Notes under the pieces: generated by a model
Databases searched by the model: none
The model's input: the letters and a program-made list of their open reading frames with translations, nothing else
Told to the model about the DNA's origin: nothing
Made by a program: the position numbers and the translations under genes
Part shown: piece after piece, positions 25,015-37,051 of the stretch
Layout: every line of letters starts with the position of its first letter
How positions within the stretch are numbered: position 1 is the stretch's first letter
Source: Procambarus clarkii
Lineage: Eukaryota > Arthropoda > Malacostraca > Decapoda > Cambaridae
NCBI RefSeq assembly: GCF_040958095.1
Contig: NC_091193.1
Span: forward strand, 26,153,554 to 26,217,553
Direction of reading: 5' to 3'
Length of the DNA stretch: 64,000 nucleotides

Positions 25015-27918
25015 ATGGCACAGCTTCCTCCACCAGCAGAACATTCACCAAGGAGATTTGAGAAGGGACAGAAGAAAGTGAGCCGCATGGCAATGTATAC
25101 TAACATAGACGGTATTACAAGTAAAGCAAATGAACTTGGAGAATGGGTATTAGAGGAATACCCAGACATAATAGCTCTCACAGAAACAAAGCTGACGAAA
25201 ACAATAACAAATGCAGTGTTCCCACAGGACTATTATGTTATGAGGAAAGAGAGAGAAGGAAGAGGTGAGGGTGGTGTAGCTCTGCTGGTAAGAAAAGGCT
25301 GGGATTTTGAGGAGTTGGTTGTTCAGGGATGTGAAGGTGTCAATGATTACATAATAGGAACAATAACAACTGAAGGGCAAAAAATTATAGTCGTAGTCAT
25401 ATATAATCCACCACCAAATGACAGAAGACCCAGACAGGAATATGATAGAAACAATATGGCCACCATTAACATAATAGAGAGAGCAGCTTCGGTTGCTAGC
25501 AGGAGTGGATCTGGACTACTAATCATGGGAGACTTCAACCATGGGAAGATAGATTGGAAGAACAGAGACCCGCATGGAGGACCAGAAACATGGAGAGCTA
25601 AGTTGCTGGACGTGGCAACAAGAAACTTTCTAAGCCAGCACATCGAGGATCCAACAAGAATGAGAGGAGAGGATGAACCAGCAATGTTTGATCTGATATT
25701 TACCCTAAATGAGTGGGATATAAGGGAAGTCAAGATGGAAGCACCCTTGGGAATAAGTGATCACAGTGTATTGAACTTTGAGTACCTGGTAGAGCTAGGA
25801 ATTATCCCCCCTAAAAAAGAACTAGGAAACAAAAGGCTGGCATACCGAAAGGGAAATCATGAGGAGATGAGAAGCTTCCTGAGGGAAATACCTTGGGACA
25901 CAGACCTCAGAGCTAAGTCTGTACAAGATATGATGGACTATGTCACCCAAAAGTGTTAGGAGGCAGTAAGCAGATACATCCCGGCCCAAAAGGAAAAATC
26001 CGAGAAGCAAAAGAAGAATCCATGGTATAATAGGGCATGTATGGAAGCAAAGAAACTGAACAGAAGGGAGTGGAGGAACTTCCGGAATAACAGAACACCA
26101 GAAAGCAGAGAGAGATACCAGAGAACCAGGAATGAGTATGTCAGGGTGAGAAGAGAAGCAGAGAAAAGTTATGAAAAATGATATAGCAAAAAGAACCAAG
26201 ACCGAACCAAAGCTATTCCACAGTCACATCAGAAGGAAAACAACAGTGAAAGAACAGGTAGTGAAACTTAGAACAGGCGAGGACAGGTATACAGAGAATG
26301 ACAAAAGTTGTGTGATGAACTCAACAAGAGGTTCCAAGAGGTCTTCACAACAGAACAAGGTGAGGTCACTGTGCTAGGAGAAAGGGAAGTAAACCAGACG
26401 GCCTTGGAAGAGTTTGAAATTACGAGAGAGGAGGTCAAGAGACACCTGCTGGATCTGGATGTTAGAAAGGCTGTTGGTCCAGACGGGATTTCGCCATGGG
26501 TACTGAAAGAGTGTGCGGAGGCACTTTGCTAGCCACTCTCCATAGTGTATAGTAGGTCACTGGAGACGGGAGACCTACCAGAAATATGGAAGACGGCGAA
26601 TGTGGTCCCAATATACAAAAAGGGCGACAGGCAAGAGGCACTGAACTACAGGCCAGTGTCCTTGACTTGTATACCATGCAAGGTGATGGAGAAGATCGTG
26701 AGAAAAAACCTGGTAGCACATCTGGAGAGAAGGGACTTCGTGACAAATCGACAACATGGGTTCAGGGAGGGTAAATCTTGCCTGACTGGCTTAATAGAAT
26801 TCTATGACCAGGTAACACAGATTAAGCAAGAAAGAGAGGGCTGGGCGGACTGCATTTTCTTGGATTGTCGGAAAGCCTTTGACACAGTACCGCATAAGAG
26901 GTTGGTACATAAGCTGGAGAGACAGGCAGGTGTAGCTGGTAAGGTGCTCCAGTGGATAAGGGAGTACCTAAGCAATAGGAAGCAGAGAGTTACGGTGAGG
27001 GGTGAGACCTCCGATTGGCATGAAGTCACCAGTGGAGTCCCACAGGGCTCTGTACTCGGTCCTATCTTGTTTCTGATATATGTAAATGATCTCCCGGAGG
27101 GTATAGATTCATTTCTCTCAATGTTTGCGGACGATGGCAAAATTATGAGAAGGATTAAGACAGAAGAGGACTGTTTGAGGCTTCAAGAAGACCTAGATAA
27201 ACTGAAGGAATGGTCGAACAAGTGGTTGTTAGAATTTAACCCAACCAAATGTAATATAATGAAGATAGGTGTAGGGAGCAGGAGGCCAAATACAAGATAT
27301 CATCTGGGAGAGGAAATTCTTCAGGAGTCAGAGAAAGAAAAAGACTTGGGAGTTGATATCATGCCAGACCTGTCTCCTGCAGCACATATCAAGAGGATAA
27401 CATCAGCGGCATATGCCAGGCTGGCCAACATACGAACGGCATTCAGAAATTTGTGTAAAGAATCATTCAGAACTTTGTATACCACATATGTCAGGCCAAT
27501 CCTGGAGTATGCAGCCCCAGCATGGAGTCCATATCTTGTCAAGGATAAGACTAAACTGGAAAAGGTTCAAAGATTTGCCACCAGACTAGTACCCGAGCTG
27601 AGAGGTATGAGCTACGAGGAGAGACTACGGGAATTAAACCTCACTTCGCTGGAAGACAGAAGAGTTAGGGGGGACATGATCACCACATTCAAGATTCTCA
27701 AGGGAATTGATAGGGTAGATAAAGACAGGCTATTTAACACAAGGGGCACACACACAAGGGGACACAGGTGGAAACTGAGTGCCCAAATGAGCCACAGAGA
27801 TATTAGAAAGAACTTTTTTAGTGTCAGAGTGGTTGACAAATGGAATGCATTAGGCAGTGATGTGGTGGAGGCTGACTCCATACACAGTTTCAAGTGTAGA
27901 TATGACAGAGCCCGATAG
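25015..27918 (+). pseudogene. LINE E ORF2 (APE endonuclease plus reverse transcriptase), broken
   Basis: The first Met is at 25015, but the frame is open upstream, so the true start is uncertain. The endonuclease shows NIDGITSKANELGEW, IIALTETKL (catalytic Glu), MGDFNHGKIDW (catalytic Asp/Asn) and SDHSVLNFEY (catalytic His). The RT shows [57 protein letters not shown] and FADDGKIM. The C-terminus is RRVRGDMITTFKIL ... RKNFFSVRVVDKWNALGSDV. Breaks: CAG-to-TAG at 25957, an A-run shift near 26170, a shift near 26303 (EVCDELNK region) and a TAG near 26530. From 26545 to 27918 the frame is intact (457 codons). Confidence 0.92.
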
Positions 27919-28010
27919 GCTCAGGAATCTGTACACCAGTTGATTGACGGTTGAGAGGCGGGACCAAAGAGCCAGAGCTCAACCCCCGGAAGCACAACTA
28001 GGTGAGTACA

Positions 28011-28830
28011 TATTCCCCGGTGCGCATGCCTCGCTGTGGTCTCCACATGCTCCTCGGTGCGCATGCCTCGCTGTGGTCTCCACATGCTCCTCGGTGCGCA
28101 TGCCTCGCTGTGGTCTCCACATGCTCCTCGGTGCGCATGCCTCGCTGTGGTCTCCACATGCTCCACGGTGCGCATGCCTCGCTGTGGTCTCCACATGCTC
28201 CTCGGTGCGCATGCCTCGCTGTGGTCTCCACATGCTCCTCGGTGCGCATGCCTCGCTGTGGTCTCCACATGCTCCTCGGTGCGCATGCCTCGCTGTGGTC
28301 TTCACATGCTCCACGGTGCGCATGCCTCGCTGTGGTCTTCACATGCTCCTCGGTGCGCATGCCTCGCTGTGGTCTACACATGCTCCACGGTGCGCATGCC
28401 TCGCTGTGGTCTACACATGCTCCACGGTGCGCATGCCTCGCTGTGGTCTACACATGCTCCACGGTGCGCATGCCTCGCTGTGGTCTTCACATGCTCCTCG
28501 GTGCGCATGCCTCGCTGTGGTCTTCACATGCTCCTCGGTGCGCATGCCTCGCTGTGGTCTACACATGCTCCACGGTGCGCATGCCTCGCTGTGGTCTACA
28601 CATGCTCCACGGTGCGCATGCCTCGCTGCAGTCTACACATGCTCCACGGTGCGCATGCCTCGCTGTGGTCTACACATGCTCCACGGTGCGCATGCCTCGC
28701 TGTGGTCTTCACATGCTCCTCGGTGCGCATGCCTCGCTGTGGTCTGCACATGCTCCACGGTGCGCATGCCTCGCTGTGGTCTACACATGCTCCACGGTGC
28801 GCATGCCTCGCTGCAGTCTCTACATGCTCA
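28011..28830 (+). repeat. Minisatellite, 37-bp unit, about 22 copies
   Basis: The unit is TCGGTGCGCATGCCTCGCTG followed by TGGTCTCCACATGCTCC, with TCTTCAC and TCTACAC variants and CTCC/CCAC alternation before CGGTGCGC. It contains the palindrome TGCGCATGCC/GCGCATGC. It begins within a few bases of the LINE E tail. Confidence 0.97.
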
Positions 28831-28940
28831 GCTAATATACACAATATCAAAGCATTTCCTTCTTCTGAGAATGTCTTGCCTCAGACAACGTTCTCAGTGC
28901 AGTGTGGAACACGTTACGTTATTTGGTGAGGAAACTCTTC

Positions 28941-29090
28941 AGGCAGGTGGCCGAGGCGGGTGGCCGAGGCAAGTGGCCGAGGCAGGTGACCGAGGCGGGT
29001 GACCGAGGCGGGTGGCCGAGGCAGGTGACCGAGGCGGGTGGCCGAAGCATTTGACCGAGGCAGGTATTCCAGGCAGGTGGCCGAGGAGGC
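28941..29090 (+). repeat. Minisatellite, 13-bp unit, about 11 copies
   Basis: The unit is GGTGGCCGAGGCG, alternating with GGTGACCGAGGCA. The last copies are degenerate. Confidence 0.9.
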
Positions 29091-30486
29091 TTTTAGTTTT
29101 ACATGGCCGCGATTTTGCTTGTGTTTTTATGCCAAGCATCCATCCAGGAAGTGTCCTGCGTCCACCACTGCAGGACGCAACAGACGCGTCCAGACAACGC
29201 CTTTCGTCCACTACTGCAGGACGCAACTGATTCAGGCACTGTTTATGCTGTGAAATACATTATACTCAACTGAATATGAAAATAAGTAAAATACATTTAA
29301 TTATTTATTCATTACCATGGTGACGTCTCCACGAGGAGGCCATTATGGGGGACGCGTTTACCTGGGCCCTCTGGGAAGACAAGAAGTCCGCGGCCAAAAT
29401 ATTCACCCCCGGGACGTAATACGTCGCATTCTTTACCGTCACAGTAATGTTACGAGGCTCGTACGTGAACGTTGGGCACCCTCAGACTGCGAGCAGCGGC
29501 GTCTAACAGCCTGGTTGACCAGACCTCCAACAAGGAGACCCTGTCAGATACCATGTCGTGGGGACACTGATCCTCGGAACCACCTCCAGGTAATCTTTCT
29601 AAGAATCTGTCTGCTTATGCCAGCTCCAACATGTCCTGGCAGCCGTCTCATGTGCAATATTATTCGTCCTGGTTTAACGTTTTCCACCGCCCCGCTCCTG
29701 TGCCAAGCAAGTCCACTACGGGCTCATCACAGCTCGTGCTGCTGGTAATTTTTGTTAAGAATAGTTGAATGTAAAACAACAACAACAACAACAGCGCTTT
29801 CGTATCACACTTCCCTGCCTCCCTCGGGCACACGGACCTTCCCAAGAGTGGTGCTCGCCCTCCAGGTGCCAGAGTGCTGCGCCCACGGCCGTAGGCTCTC
29901 TTTTTCCCACTTGGGAAAGATGGAGGTGGTGAGGTTAGATGACGTGATGTTTAAGGGCAAACGTAAGTAGGAAGAGAACGCACGTACGTATTGGAGAATT
30001 GCTTCAGAATTATCAACCAGACAGCAAGTAAACAGGATAACATGAAGAGATAGAGATCAGGTGCAGGCTGCAGGGCTCACGCAGGCCATTGATGGCGGAC
30101 CACAACAGGGAGGGAGAAGGGAGAACCAATGATCTGAGCCCCAGATCATTACAGTTCTCCCTTCTCCCCTCTTTTCCCTCCCCTTCTCCCCTCCTTTCCT
30201 TCTCCCTCTCCCCTCCTTCCTTCTCCCCTCCCCTTGGCCGTCATTCGTCTCCTCCTCTTCCCCCCCCCCCTGTCGCCCATTTGTCAGGGTCAAGAGGTTG
30301 ACCTGAGGGTAGGGTGGTCGTGGATACCTTGGCTTCTCCCACTCAATTCCCCACTCAGATATTTCCCTCTCCACCCCCTCTCATCCCTCTCTGTCCCTCT
30401 CAGCAGCGGCCTTCCCCATACGAGGCAGAGTCAAATGTCCCTACTCGCTATCTTAGAGGAGACAGGCTTGAACATAAATTATCAGT
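29091..30486. other. Mostly unassigned, with small repeats
   Basis: Contains a diverged tandem duplication (TCCACCACTGCAGGACGCAA near 29160 and TCCACTACTGCAGGACGCAA near 29207). A piece near 29485-29550 (AGCAGCGGCGTCTAACAGCC, GGTTGACCAGACC) resembles the 3' UTR of the LINE at 858-1010. There is a (CAA)n run near 29779-29792 and a pyrimidine tract at 30148-30270. The open frames here have no recognisable domain, and no splice-bounded exon could be supported. Confidence 0.35.
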
Positions 30487-31380
30487 TTTGTAAACATTGC
30501 TCGCAGGTGCCTGGGCTCCATAGACGCGCCTTGTCCCCCTTCTCTTTAGCTGGAGAGAGCTGACTCAATCTTCAGGAATTCATGTAGCTTTCCACGACAG
30601 ATCAGTGAAGGTGATTGGCCTGAGATAAGGGCCAAGTCCTTATTGGCCCTAGAGAGCCAGATCTCAGGCCTACGTGTTAAATGGTTGGCCAGGGCCAAAA
30701 TAATGGGTGGAGCCCTGGGGCTGTATTAGATGGTGGGAGGAGCAATCCTTCCCAGCAATAAGTTGGAAAAACTAAATTTCATCAGTGTGTCTTGGGAGTG
30801 TATTAGGAACAGGGCCGCAAGCCCGTATCCTCGGGCTGAGGGCAGCCATCAACATCTTGGCCGTGGTGCGGGTATTTAAGGTATAGTGCACTTGAGTTTT
30901 GTGTCCTCGGTAAATATCCATTGTGCCTCTAGGGAAATAGAATAGGTTATGTGTTCAAATTGTCTTAATTTACATGTTTCATAAAATAAATTGTATAGCT
31001 TGTCCAGTGGTATTCACTTAACTCCCCTTTGATATATTTTGCTACTTTGTCATTTTTAGGTGTTGTATTGGAAGCCCCCCCAGGTTCTCCTAACAATTAA
31101 TCGATACTAAAGTTGCCCTTGGATTCAAATAAGTAACGTAAATTACACAAACTAATTTTCCAAAATTTATTTCTGAAATTCATATTACCCGGAGTCCCAG
31201 GGTTACTGATTCCTTGCCTTCCTGGGGGATCGGTGATTGACACATTCAGGTATGGTTGGTCAGGAAGGTGGTGGCAGTGTAAATGTGTTTTGTTATTGTT
31301 TTTTTTTAACTAATAACCCTTGTCCTTGGTGTATCTTCCTCATTTAATATTCCTCTTACATACGTGGCAGTCCAGTGAGG
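30487..31380 (+). mobile_element. Possible LTR remnant with adjoining primer-binding-like site
   Basis: A stretch with a TATTTAAGG box near 30870 and AATAAA near 30985 ends TCTTACA at 31360. Four bases later comes TGGCAGTCCAGTGAGG (31365-31380), which begins TGG as a tRNA primer-binding site should. The same geometry (TTACA, four bases, TGGCAG) occurs at the 5' LTR of the element at 32314. A start at TGTAAAC (30487) is only a guess. No second LTR or coding region was found. Confidence 0.25.
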
Positions 31381-31589
31381 GGTCATACTGGACTGTAACA
31401 GTGTTAAGCTGGGGTATTGAGTGAAGAGACAGAGATGTGCAACAGAGAGCGTATATTACGATCACGAGAGATAACAAGATAACAGGATTAATACTGGGGA
31501 ACATTGGGTTATTGGGTTATTACAATAGAGGCCGCGATTATTACGACAGGGAAAGCGGTCATTACATTCAGGTGTACTTTATGAGCATT

Positions 31590-31800
31590 GTTAACGGCTA
31601 TAGTACAGTGGTCTGCGCAGTCGGTTCATAACCCAGGAATCCTGAGTTCGATTCCCGTGCAGGCGCTGACTTGTGGGAGATGTTGCCTTACACCTGATGA
31701 CTCTATTCACCAAGCAGTAAATAGGTACCCGGAAGTTCCCCAACTGCTGTGGTGGGTTGCGTCCTGGGAAGGTCTGTGATCCACTACTGCCTAATTTCCT
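31590..31800 (+). mobile_element. SINE, tRNA-derived, diverged
   Basis: Head with B box GAGTTCGATTCCC near 31645, followed by the family core CAAGCAGTAAATAGGTACCC near 31711. The tail does not match the LINE A family tail, so it probably used another partner. Confidence 0.65.
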
Positions 31801-31932
31801 ACATTTTCACATCTTGACTGTCTAATGTCGGCAGAGGCTAGGCGTAAACACTGATACTTTCAGTGATGATGGTGACTGATTTTCCCATCGTTAAGAATGT
31901 GCATGCTAATGAGCGTACACACACACACACGA

Positions 31933-32178
31933 CCACGACGACGTGCTGAGTGGACAGCGCTCGGGATTCGTAGTCCTAAGGTTCCGGGTTCAGTCCCCGG
32001 CAGAGGCGGAAACAAATGGGCAGAGTTTCTTTCACCATGATGTCCCTATTCACTATGTAGTAAATAGGTACCTGGGAGTTAGACAGCTGCTTCTTGGTGA
32101 TGTGTAACAAAAAGGAGGCCTGGTCGAGGACCGGGCTGTGGGGATGCTAAGCCCCGAAATCATCTCAAGATAATATCA
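31933..32178 (+). mobile_element. SINE, tRNA-derived, alternative tail
   Basis: Starts after a short (CA)n. The A box region is GTGCTGAGTGGACAGCGCTC, the B box GGGTTCAGTCCCC, and the core TAGTAAATAGGTACCTGGGA. The tail is different from SINE1-4: GGCCTGGTCGAGGACCGGGC, then AGCCCCGAAATCATCTCAAG. It shares the core but not the LINE A family tail. Confidence 0.7.
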
Positions 32179-32179
32179 A

Positions 32180-32313
32180 GAAGAAGGGGTGGACGGTAGA
32201 GCGACGGTCTAGCTTCATGCAGGTCGACGTTCAATCCCCGACCGTCCAAGTGGTTGGGCACCATCTTTGCTTCAAAGCATTGTATGACAAAAAGTGCTGG
32301 GAAGACGGGATAC
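32180..32313 (+). mobile_element. SINE of a second family, cut by the LTR element
   Basis: GGACGGTAGAGCGACGGTCT, B box-like CGTTCAATCCCCG, then CGTCCAAGTGGTTGGGCACC. This matches the copy at 58447-58630. The LTR element is inserted at its 3' part (GACGGGATAC), so a remainder may lie after 37021. Confidence 0.6.
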
Positions 32314-33653
32314 TGTAACACTGTAAAAGTGTTTGGGTTAGTTTAATACATACATAGAGTACATGAGTCACAGACAAGGATCTGAGAGGCGCCAGTTGTC
32401 TGCCTGAGATCTCACACCTCAAAGCGTTAATGACCTCAAGTGACCTGAGGTCAGATCATGAGAATTTCACCTTGCTTCCGCTAAGCTTATAATTGTAGTC
32501 TGGTAGCCTTCAAACATGCCGACGTTTAAGGAGTGGCTTGGTAGTGCCGGAGGCTATCTACTTGTGGGCGGAGTTAGCTACTAGGTTCCCCAATATAAAC
32601 TCGGAGAGCTATCCAGCATAGGGCATTAACAGACAGAACGGGAGTCAGCAGAAGCAGAGAAGACAGCCCTACCAGGGAGGCTGTCGGCCGGCAGGGGCGA
32701 GACAGTCTCTGTCAAGCTACAGACCCCCCCCCCCCTCTCTATTCAACTTAGACTCAGTCCTCGGTGAGTTGAACATTTAGGTGACTTGGTCGTGTTTTCA
32801 TATGTTGTGTGATGATCAGGGGCAGTCAAGTTGTAGGGTTCTCGAATTCTTGGATGATGACTCACTTTGCATATTAAACTGGAACATTTTAATTGAATTG
32901 CTAAATTATGATACTTCATGTGAAATATAATTGTTGAATGTATTATTTAAATTGTGTTTAACTTTGTTCCCTAGAGATTTGAGTTGAGGTGAGAAAGCCT
33001 CTGTGGTTACTGGTTTCATGATATTAACGAGTACATGTTTGGAGTTGATACATGGTACAGAGGGAACATACTAATAATGAACTGGTAATAACATCTTTTG
33101 AGAATATTTTGATACAGGCAAGTTCCATTCCTTGTCTTGTATGTAATGATCATGAATGGATGGTGGCAGCATTTCGTCTTCTACTATCTACTTTCTACGT
33201 CTACTTTCTACTCTTCTACTACTACTTATCTACACCTCTCCCTCCACCCCTCTCTCAACTCTCACTTTCAACTAATGACCATCCTCGCCCCTCCCACCTC
33301 TCTGCCTCTCACCCCAAGCCCTCACTAATTACTTCACTATTCATTTCTTTCCTTTCGTTTTCTCTTATACGTTTGTGGCAATGATTCTGTATTCTAGAGT
33401 TCTCTCTAGAGTTTCGGGTAGCTGATCCAGTTACGGCGCCTTGTAGTCTTAGCACCTAGGTAGTCGAATACCTAGGTTACAAGGTGTTGAACGAGAGAGG
33501 CTGCCTTAGGAACTCTGGAGGGGGCTCTAGAATAGTTAGCTAACTGGGGACGGGATAACGGACTAGAGAGAGCTGTTTCCCCCGGCCTCGTTAGTTAACC
33601 TGGGGGGTGGAATAATGGACAAGATAGAGCTATTTCCCCCACCCCCCGTTACA
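32314..33653 (+). repeat. 5' LTR (1340 bp)
   Basis: Begins TGTAACACTG and ends CCCCGTTACA, with a perfect 6-bp inverted pair at its ends. A TATA-like box (AATATAAACTCGG) lies near 32592. It is more than 99% identical to the 3' LTR. Confidence 0.92.
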
Positions 33654-33657
33654 ATGT

Positions 33658-33668
33658 TGGCAGCGGTG
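33658..33668 (+). promoter_or_regulatory. Putative primer-binding site
   Basis: TGGCAGCGGTG lies four bases after the 5' LTR. Its complement would be a tRNA 3' end CACCGCTG-CCA. The tRNA species is not assigned. Confidence 0.6.
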
Positions 33669-35663
33669 TTGAACAATGTTTATGTTGGTGTTCTTTTGAA
33701 CATTGTTCAGTCCCACGTGTCTTTTGCCGCTCAGGCGCTATCAGGGAGATCTTGACAGGTGTTTTACTTTCGCGATTTAGCGAGTTTTTTTCAGGTTAGG
33801 AGATGATGATTCTCTGGTGTTGTGTTTAGTGATTTTGTGAGTTTTGTGTAGTTCAGGGAATGTTCACCAGAACTTGCGTGTGTAGTGATTTATGTTAGTA
33901 ATAAGATTTGGCGATTTGGGAACTTAGCGGTGTTGGTAGTGCAGGTCAGCTGAGTGTGACAGGTGACCTCGCATGTCCCACGGGGACACCCAGCCACCGC
34001 TGGTCTCCAGGTCAGTTGGGGAGCGGCAGGTGTAGTTCTTAAGTAGTTTAAGTGTGGTTCTGCTCAGATTATTGCGATCGACTGTTTTACTCCATTTGAA
34101 CGCAATAACCCGAGGTGTACTGGTATTGTACAGCATGCTAGTGTGGACTAGTATGTCAGTAGACTTCACGTTGGGGACGCTCGACGTTAGATAGTCTGGT
34201 CACAGGGGTGGCAACAGTTTGGGAGTTGTTGACCGGCGGAGAAGCTAGGAAAACACTCTGGGTCACGTAGGTGGCTGTAGGTTAAGGGTGGGAGTAACGG
34301 CGGTTTATGTACTTAAGATTAGGAAAGGTATAGTTAAGTTAGGCTAGTGTTTGTCTATTAGTGTTGATTTTTTTTTGTGACAAGTTAAAGGTAGTGATGA
34401 CCTTATTCTCTCTTCTCTAACTTTCCTCTGTTACTGTCTTATGTTCCACCAAGTCAATATCATTCAGTGTTAATTGGATTATTTTAAAAATTTAAGTGTA
34501 GTTGTTGCCAGGAGGAGAGCGTTATGATATGACTGTGTAACCCTATACAAACTACAGGGTCACACAAATATCTTGGGAGCACGATATTGTCGCCTTTCTG
34601 TTCATCCACAGGTGGGAGCCAGAAGAGAGGAGAGACGCACATACAAAAGAGGGAGACGGCTGCTATGTACCACACTCAGGGGCGTTTATCACCACCACCA
34701 CGACCAGCCCACTACCTGGAGGTCATGGCTCCACCACCACCACCACCCCAGGGGACCCCAAGATGCAGCCCTCTCGGTCGGTCAACATTGGTCTACCCAG
34801 TGGACCCCAGGTCGTTCTGCAGACGAACCCAGACGACCCAGTAAAGATGGAAGAGGAACAACGACTCCAGTCTGTCCCACCAACATCGGTCTACCCAGGA
34901 CGGACCCCAATGGACCCCAGGTCGCTTGTCAAAGACCCATGGGAGGAGGAAGAGAGAAGAAAGAAGAGAGAAGAAAGAAGAGAGAAAAAAGAAGAGAGAA
35001 GAAAGAAGAAGATAAGACAAGCTGAGACACGATACCTAGTGTCCCTTGCTGGTGTCAGCATCATTGCATGGAGCGTAATTGCAAGACAGGATCGTTTGCC
35101 TTAACTGGCCGCCCCTCCTACAAGCATGTTGCTCTGTTGAGTGATTCTTCCTGTGTCATGCGGACTTGATGTGGCTGTCAGAAGCAGCTCTCTGAAGGAG
35201 GCGTGCTGGAGCAACAGGGAGGAAGAAGAGTAGGATGGGATTTCTACTGTTGGCAACTATATGAAGGTCTCGAAACTTGTAGTCCCTATAGCTGTGAAGA
35301 ACCCCAATATACGTCTCTCATGGTGACTGACGTAGGGCCAATTACAGATCAGCTGGGACAACCGAATTCCACGGTCCTGTGCTCAGTTCAAGTAGTAACG
35401 GCTTTCGGGTTGACCAAGTGTTGTTGTGCGTTAACGACGGAGAAGCGACGGAGGCAGTTGTGTTGAAGAAATGTGGTACAGGATTATCTACAAGACCAAG
35501 CAGTGACGTCGCCCAGCCAGAGACAATGGACGTCTGTCTATATATTTCATTTTTTAGAGTAGGATGATGTATATTTGTTTAGCTAGGATGTATTTTTTTT
35601 TTCCTTAATAAAGTTGTCGCACACAGCTAGCTTGCTTTAGCAGTGTTGCAAAAACTTTATTTC

Positions 35664-35678
35664 GGGGAGAAGGGGAGA
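35664..35678 (+). promoter_or_regulatory. Putative polypurine tract
   Basis: GGGGAGAAGGGGAGA directly precedes the 3' LTR, where plus-strand priming is expected in this class of element. Confidence 0.75.
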
Positions 35679-37017
35679 TGTAACACTGTAAAAGTGTTTG
35701 GGTTAGTTTAATACATACATAGAGTACATGAGTCACAGACAAGGATCTGAGAGGCGCCAGTTGTCTGCCTGAGATCTCACACCTCAAAGCGTTAATGACC
35801 TCAAGTGACCTGAGGTCAGATCATGAGAATTTCACCTTGCTTCCGCTAAGCTTATAATTGTAGTCTGGTAGCCTTCAAACATGCCGACGTTTAAGGAGTG
35901 GCTTGGTAGTGCCGGAGGCTATCTACTTGTGGGCGGAGTTAGCTACTAGGTTCCCCAATATAAACTCGGAGAGCTATCCAGCATAGGGCATTAACAGACA
36001 GAACGGGAGTCAGCAGAAGCAGAGAAGACAGCCCTACCAGGGAGGCTGTCGGCCGGCAGGGGCGAGACAGTCTCTGTCAAGCTACAGACCCCCCCCCCCT
36101 CTCTATTCAACTTAGACTCAGTCCTCGGTGAGTTGAACATTTAGGTGACTTGGTCGTGTTTTCATATGTTGTGTGATGATCAGGGGCAGTCAAGTTGTAG
36201 GGTTCTCGAATTCTTGGATGATGACTCACTTTGCATATTAAACTGGAACATTTTAATTGAATTGCTAAATTATGATACTTCATGTGAAATATAATTGTTG
36301 AATGTATTATTTAAATTGTGTTTAACTTTGTTCCCTAGAGATTTGAGTTGAGGTGAGAAAGCCTCTGTGGTTACTGGTTTCATGATATTAACGAGTACAT
36401 GTTTGGAGTTGATACATGGTACAGAGGGAACATACTAATAATGAACTGGTAATAACATCTTTTGAGAATATTTTGATACAGGCAAGTTCCATTCCTTGTC
36501 TTGTATGTAATGATCATGAATGGATGGTGGCAGCATTTCGTCTTCTACTATCTACTTTCTACGTCTACTTTCTACTCTTCTACTACTACTTATCTACACC
36601 TCTCCCTCCACCCCTCTCTCAACTCTCACTTTCAACTAATGACCATCCTCGCCCCTCCCACCTCTCTGCCTCTCACCCCAAGCCCTCACTAATTACTTCA
36701 CTATTCATTTCTTTCCTTTCGTTTTCTCTTATACGTTTGTGGCAATGATTCTGTATTCTAGAGTTCTCTCTAGAGTTTCGGGTAGCTGATCCAGTTACGG
36801 CGCCTTGTAGTCTTAGCACCTAGGTAGTCGAATACCTAGGTTACAAGGTGTTGAACGAGAGAGGCCGCCTTAGGAACTCTGGAGGGGGCTCTAGAATAGT
36901 TAGCTAACTGGGGACGGGATAACGGACTAGAGAGAGCTGTTTCCCCCGGCCTCGTTAGTTAACTGGGGGGTGGAATAATGGACAAGATAGAGCTATTTCC
37001 CCCCACCCCCCGTTACA
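35679..37017 (+). repeat. 3' LTR (1339 bp)
   Basis: Near-identical to the 5' LTR, with the same terminal TGTAAC and GTTACA, followed by the ATAC target duplication. It ends 35 bases before LINE G ORF1 sequence. Confidence 0.92.
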
Positions 37018-37051
37018 ATACCATAAGCATAGCTCTCATCCTCTAACTACA

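Larger units (their letters stand above)
23988..28010 (+). mobile_element. LINE E, near full-length CR1/L2-like element (about 4.0 kb)
   Basis: The only copy in the window with both ORFs: a short 5' UTR, ORF1 (24041-24877), a Pro-rich inter-ORF stretch, ORF2 (25015-27918), and a 3' UTR of about 90 bp ending CTAGGTGAGTACA. It therefore serves as the reference for LINEs A-D and F-H. It starts right after the long (CT)n and its tail abuts the 37-bp minisatellite. Breaks total about two in ORF1 and four in ORF2, so it is inactive, but long stretches of frame survive and it is probably not very old. Confidence 0.92.
32314..37017 (+). mobile_element. LTR retroelement, structurally complete ends, no recognisable gag-pol
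   Basis: Two direct LTRs (32314-33653 and 35679-37017) flank an internal region of about 2.03 kb, with a 4-bp target duplication ATAC at 32310-32313 and 37018-37021. A primer-binding-like site follows the left LTR and a purine tract precedes the right LTR. The internal region has only short frames, the largest about 150 codons with a Lys/Glu/Arg-rich end, and no protease, RT or integrase motif. It is therefore a non-autonomous element or an internally reduced copy. The 4-bp duplication and TGTAAC...GTTACA ends suggest a Gypsy-type parent. The LTRs differ at about four places, mostly homopolymer lengths, so insertion is recent. Confidence 0.88.

Noticed and set aside
33052-36748. Two identical 110-codon frames as a duplicated host gene
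   Set aside because: They are at the same position in the two LTRs of one element (33052-33384 and 36416-36748), so their identity is LTR identity.
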